Assembly (NCBI RefSeq): GCF_030503435.1
Contig: NZ_JAUKPO010000010.1
Span: 124,001-188,000 of the forward strand
Reading direction: 5' to 3'
From: Rhodocytophaga aerolata
Lineage (GTDB): Bacteria > Bacteroidota > Bacteroidia > Cytophagales > 172606-1
Length of the DNA: 64,000 nucleotides
The notes under the pieces are model-generated. The model did not search any database, was not told the DNA's origin, and worked only from the letters and a program-made list of their open reading frames with translations. The position numbers were made by a program, and so were the translations under genes. How positions within the stretch are numbered: the stretch's first letter is position 1; each line of letters opens with the position of its first letter. Below are positions 61,943 through 64,000 of the stretch, piece by piece.

Positions 61943-62401
61943 ATGAACGTTCAACTACGACCACTACTTGCTCAGGAAGCAACTCCCTACGATTTACTTC
62001 TGCTGGCAGATCCTTCCAGAAAGCTGGTAGATGAATACCTGTCCCGCGGAACTTGCTTTGTTGCTTCGTATGAAGCGGAAATTGTTGGGGTATTAGTGCT
62101 GATCCGTACCCGCCCGGAAATGATGGAAATAGTTAATATAGCTGTAAAAGAAACCTATCAGAGGAAAGGAATCGGCAACAAACTCATTCTTTATGCCATT
62201 GAACAAGCCAAAGGGCTGGGTATAAAAACCCTGGAAATAGGTACCGGTAACCCTGGGGCCGCTCAACTAATGTTATACCAGAAATGTGGCTTCCGGATTA
62301 CCTGGATAGACCGTGATTTTTTTATCAGGCATTATCCCGAACCTATTTTTGAAAATGGTATGCAGTGCCGCGACATGATTCGGATGAGTATGGACCTTTA
62401 A
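61943..62401 (+). CDS. GNAT-family N-acetyltransferase
   Basis: 152 residues. Motif A (VKETYQRKGIGNKLILYAIEQAKGLGIKTLEIGTGNPGAAQLMLYQKCGFR) with the acetyl-CoA loop QRKGIG and the C-terminal GNAT strand-helix is complete. The acceptor is unknown. It is convergent with the VWD-lectin gene, with a hairpin between. Confidence 0.88.
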   Translation: MNVQLRPLLAQEATPYDLLLLADPSRKLVDEYLSRGTCFVASYEAEIVGVLVLIRTRPEMMEIVNIAVKETYQRKGIGNKLILYAIEQAKGLGIKTLEIGTGNPGAAQLMLYQKCGFRITWIDRDFFIRHYPEPIFENGMQCRDMIRMSMDL

Positions 62402-62445
62402 GTATCTCTACAGAAACAGTAAAATTATGGGTAGGCTAGAAAAGC

Positions 62446-62476
62446 ACCCTGTTAGGTAGTGAAAACATAACAGGGT
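62446..62476. terminator. Bidirectional hairpin, CCTGTTA type
   Basis: ACCCTGTTA (62446-62454) and TAACAGGGT (62468-62476) form a 9-bp stem with a 13-nt loop between two convergent genes. It shares the CCTGTTA/TAACAGG stem with the hairpins at 3666 and 59062. Confidence 0.65.
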
Positions 62477-62488
62477 TATTGTTGACTT

Positions 62489-64000
62489 TTACAGATTCTT
62501 AACTGACCAGCCGCTGATGCTGTGAATGCCACAAGCAATGCTGGTAGAGGAGGTAATGCCTACATAGCATTTACCTTCCAGGCCCAGTTTTTCTGCCAGG
62601 TCTACCTCTTTTTCCAAAACCTGTGCTCCATCTAAATACACCGTTATAGTTTTGTTTTTGTATCTGACTTTTACGGAGTGGAAATAGCCATCTACTAAAG
62701 GAACTATCTTATTGTTGTATACTAATCTGGTTGTATAACTGGTACTGTTCGCTTCTTTTCCATTGGTATGAATGGCTATATGATTACCACTTTCATCACT
62801 AGAGGCATCTGCCCATGTATCGAATTCTACAGCCAGCGATGCGGGTACACCTTCATATCCTAATTTACCATCCTTACCAGGATAGGAGTTACTTCTCAGC
62901 TGAGGAATGTCTTTGGCTATCAATAAGGCTAAGCCATCTCCACTTCCATTCTTGTTATAGGGTATCCGGAAGGTAAACTCTGTTTCAAAATCACCAGTTA
63001 AGGGGGTGGTGTAAAATGCCTGTCCCGATCGGTAAAATTCATACTTTGTCAGCCGGATAAAATTTCCGCTTACCTGGGCTTCTCCCTGTAATTGTATTTT
63101 ACTCATATCCATGGGCGGCAGGCTGTTTTCTATCTGTTTTTGGGCTTCCCATACCGCAGACTTAGCCATTGCCGGGTCGTCGGTGAGGGCTACATCACAG
63201 GTACAATTGGTCAAAAAAGGTTCTTCGGTAATACCAGCCTGCAAACAAATATTCTCCGCCCATTTTAGTTTATCATTAGGAATATGTAAGGGTGCTTTGG
63301 GAAAATCTTTTTTGGTAAAGGTTTCTGTATTTGTACCCGCTGCATAATAAAACAACGAGTTAGCAGCCTCTACCCGCCAGCTGTCAGCAAACCTGGGATA
63401 CATAGACGAGAATGATTTCTCCACTCTTTCTCCACTTTTCAGTTGCAGATCGTTTCCTTTGTCTCCATCGTAATTTCCTAATAAGCCCTGCACATGGCCT
63501 TTGCGGCTTTCGTTTATTGTTACTTCAAAATCAAAATAATACCCTCCGTCCAGGCGCACTTTCACCAGATCGCCTTTTTTGCTCCGGATAGTGAGTACCT
63601 GATACGTTTTATCTATTTCCCGTTTAATGCCTGCCCCTTCTTTTAAAGGTATTATGTCGAAATTTAACTCCTGCGCTACATTGTTGATATATAACTTCTG
63701 CGGATTTGCCACAATGCATACGACATCGGTTCCGGTTTGTATTGCAAGGCCGGTATTGAGTGTGGCCTGCAAGGTGGTGCTGTAAGGATTGCCCATCCGT
63801 ACCTGTACTTCAAAATTATCTTGCATGGATTTAGTAAATATAAATTCGCCATAGCCATGAAAATCATACAGCAATCCATCAGGGGTGCTCAGATGCGGAT
63901 CGCCCCAGCTTTTTCCGCCACCTCCAAACAAATCTTCCCACAAGCCGCCTCCGTTGCTGCCATTCCCATTCTGGCCATCTTCTCCATTTGAGTTGCCATT
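62489..64000 (-). CDS. VWD + L-type lectin-like secreted adhesin, 5' end beyond window
   Basis: About 503 codons are visible and the N-terminus lies right of 64000. The visible part begins with an Asn/Gly-rich linker (NGNSNGEDGQNGNGSNGGG), then a von Willebrand type D domain (WGDPHLSTPDGLLYDFHGYGEFIFTKS ... GHVQGLLGNYDGDKGNDLQ), a Cys-containing spacer and a C-terminal L-type lectin-like domain (FETEFTFRIPYNKNGSGDGLALLI, SLAVEFDTWADASSDESGNHIAIHTNG). This suggests a large cell-surface or secreted carbohydrate-binding protein. It is convergent with the GNAT gene. Confidence 0.85.
   Translation of the reverse strand, partial: NGNSNGEDGQNGNGSNGGGLWEDLFGGGGKSWGDPHLSTPDGLLYDFHGYGEFIFTKSMQDNFEVQVRMGNPYSTTLQATLNTGLAIQTGTDVVCIVANPQKLYINNVAQELNFDIIPLKEGAGIKREIDKTYQVLTIRSKKGDLVKVRLDGGYYFDFEVTINESRKGHVQGLLGNYDGDKGNDLQLKSGERVEKSFSSMYPRFADSWRVEAANSLFYYAAGTNTETFTKKDFPKAPLHIPNDKLKWAENICLQAGITEEPFLTNCTCDVALTDDPAMAKSAVWEAQKQIENSLPPMDMSKIQLQGEAQVSGNFIRLTKYEFYRSGQAFYTTPLTGDFETEFTFRIPYNKNGSGDGLALLIAKDIPQLRSNSYPGKDGKLGYEGVPASLAVEFDTWADASSDESGNHIAIHTNGKEANSTSYTTRLVYNNKIVPLVDGYFHSVKVRYKNKTITVYLDGAQVLEKEVDLAEKLGLEGKCYVGITSSTSIACGIHSISGWSVKNL

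Noticed and set aside
1-64000. CRISPR arrays, tRNA or rRNA genes, phage or plasmid origin
   Set aside because: I saw no regularly spaced repeats, no cloverleaf-like sequence and no phage structural or replication genes; short RNA genes could be missed without a computational scan.

Overview
The window looks like a chromosomal stretch of an aerobic or facultative Bacteroidota bacterium, most likely a Cytophagales relative. The evidence is TonB-dependent receptors with an N-terminal carboxypeptidase-like domain, a LytTR regulator paired with a His_kinase-type sensor, lipoproteins with Bacteroidota-type boxes, few Shine-Dalgarno sequences, and promoters fitting the Bacteroidota -7 consensus TAnnTTTG. 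No rRNA, tRNA, CRISPR array or prophage was seen. The species assignment is inference.

Positions 1-19150 are ordinary accessory chromosome, mostly minus strand. They hold the 5' part of a siderophore-type TonB receptor with two iron-box-like palindromes, a methyltransferase, a YdeI-like protein, an acyltransferase whose 5' end abuts an intact IS982-family element (5705-6666, IRs and AAACT duplication visible), a DoxX protein, a LytTR/histidine kinase pair, AraC regulators, a TetR-small protein-MFS operon with a visible operator, an AlkZ-like protein, VOC, DJ-1, epimerase and sugar-dehydrogenase-like genes.

Positions 19354-39710 form a coherent NO/N2O respiration island. It carries a cysteine-free Crp/Fnr regulator (DNR-type candidate), a lipoprotein cytochrome c, clade II nosZ, a NosB-like membrane protein, nosL, nosD, nosF, nosY and an NnrS-like protein. 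Next come a small Cys-motif protein, a TonB-dependent receptor, a CxCC beta-propeller, a group III truncated hemoglobin and a polytopic His-rich membrane protein. The island ends with a DUF2249-ScdA/RIC-hemerythrin protein, quinol-type NO reductase norB, a cupin and a hemolysin III protein. Four palindromes of the form ATGAT-N4-ATCAT precede the transcription units, and a fifth precedes the regulator. At three of them a TAnnTTT(G/A) element sits at exactly the same distance, as in a class II FNR/DNR promoter. No nitrate or nitrite reductase is present, so the module as seen would take NO to N2. The TonB receptor, the Cys-motif protein and the CxCC propeller are inferred to serve copper supply for NosZ, analogous to NosA/OprC.

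Positions 39956-64000 return to mixed accessory genes. These are a formylglycine-generating-enzyme homologue, DinB, a second acyltransferase, and an MhqD/MhqO/YceI-like operon with an operator-like palindrome. Carbohydrate enzymes follow (deacetylase, GH43-like, SMP-30, GH36 alpha-galactosidase), then an ECF sigma factor coupled to a TonB-C mosaic protein, purU, a MerR/TipAS regulator with a 19-bp-spacer promoter, a methyltransferase/enoyl-CoA hydratase pair, an AraC regulator, a vanadium-haloperoxidase-like lipoprotein, a GNAT enzyme and the C-terminal part of a VWD-lectin adhesin running off the right edge. Several strong hairpin terminators separate the units, three of them sharing a CCTGTTAGG-type stem.
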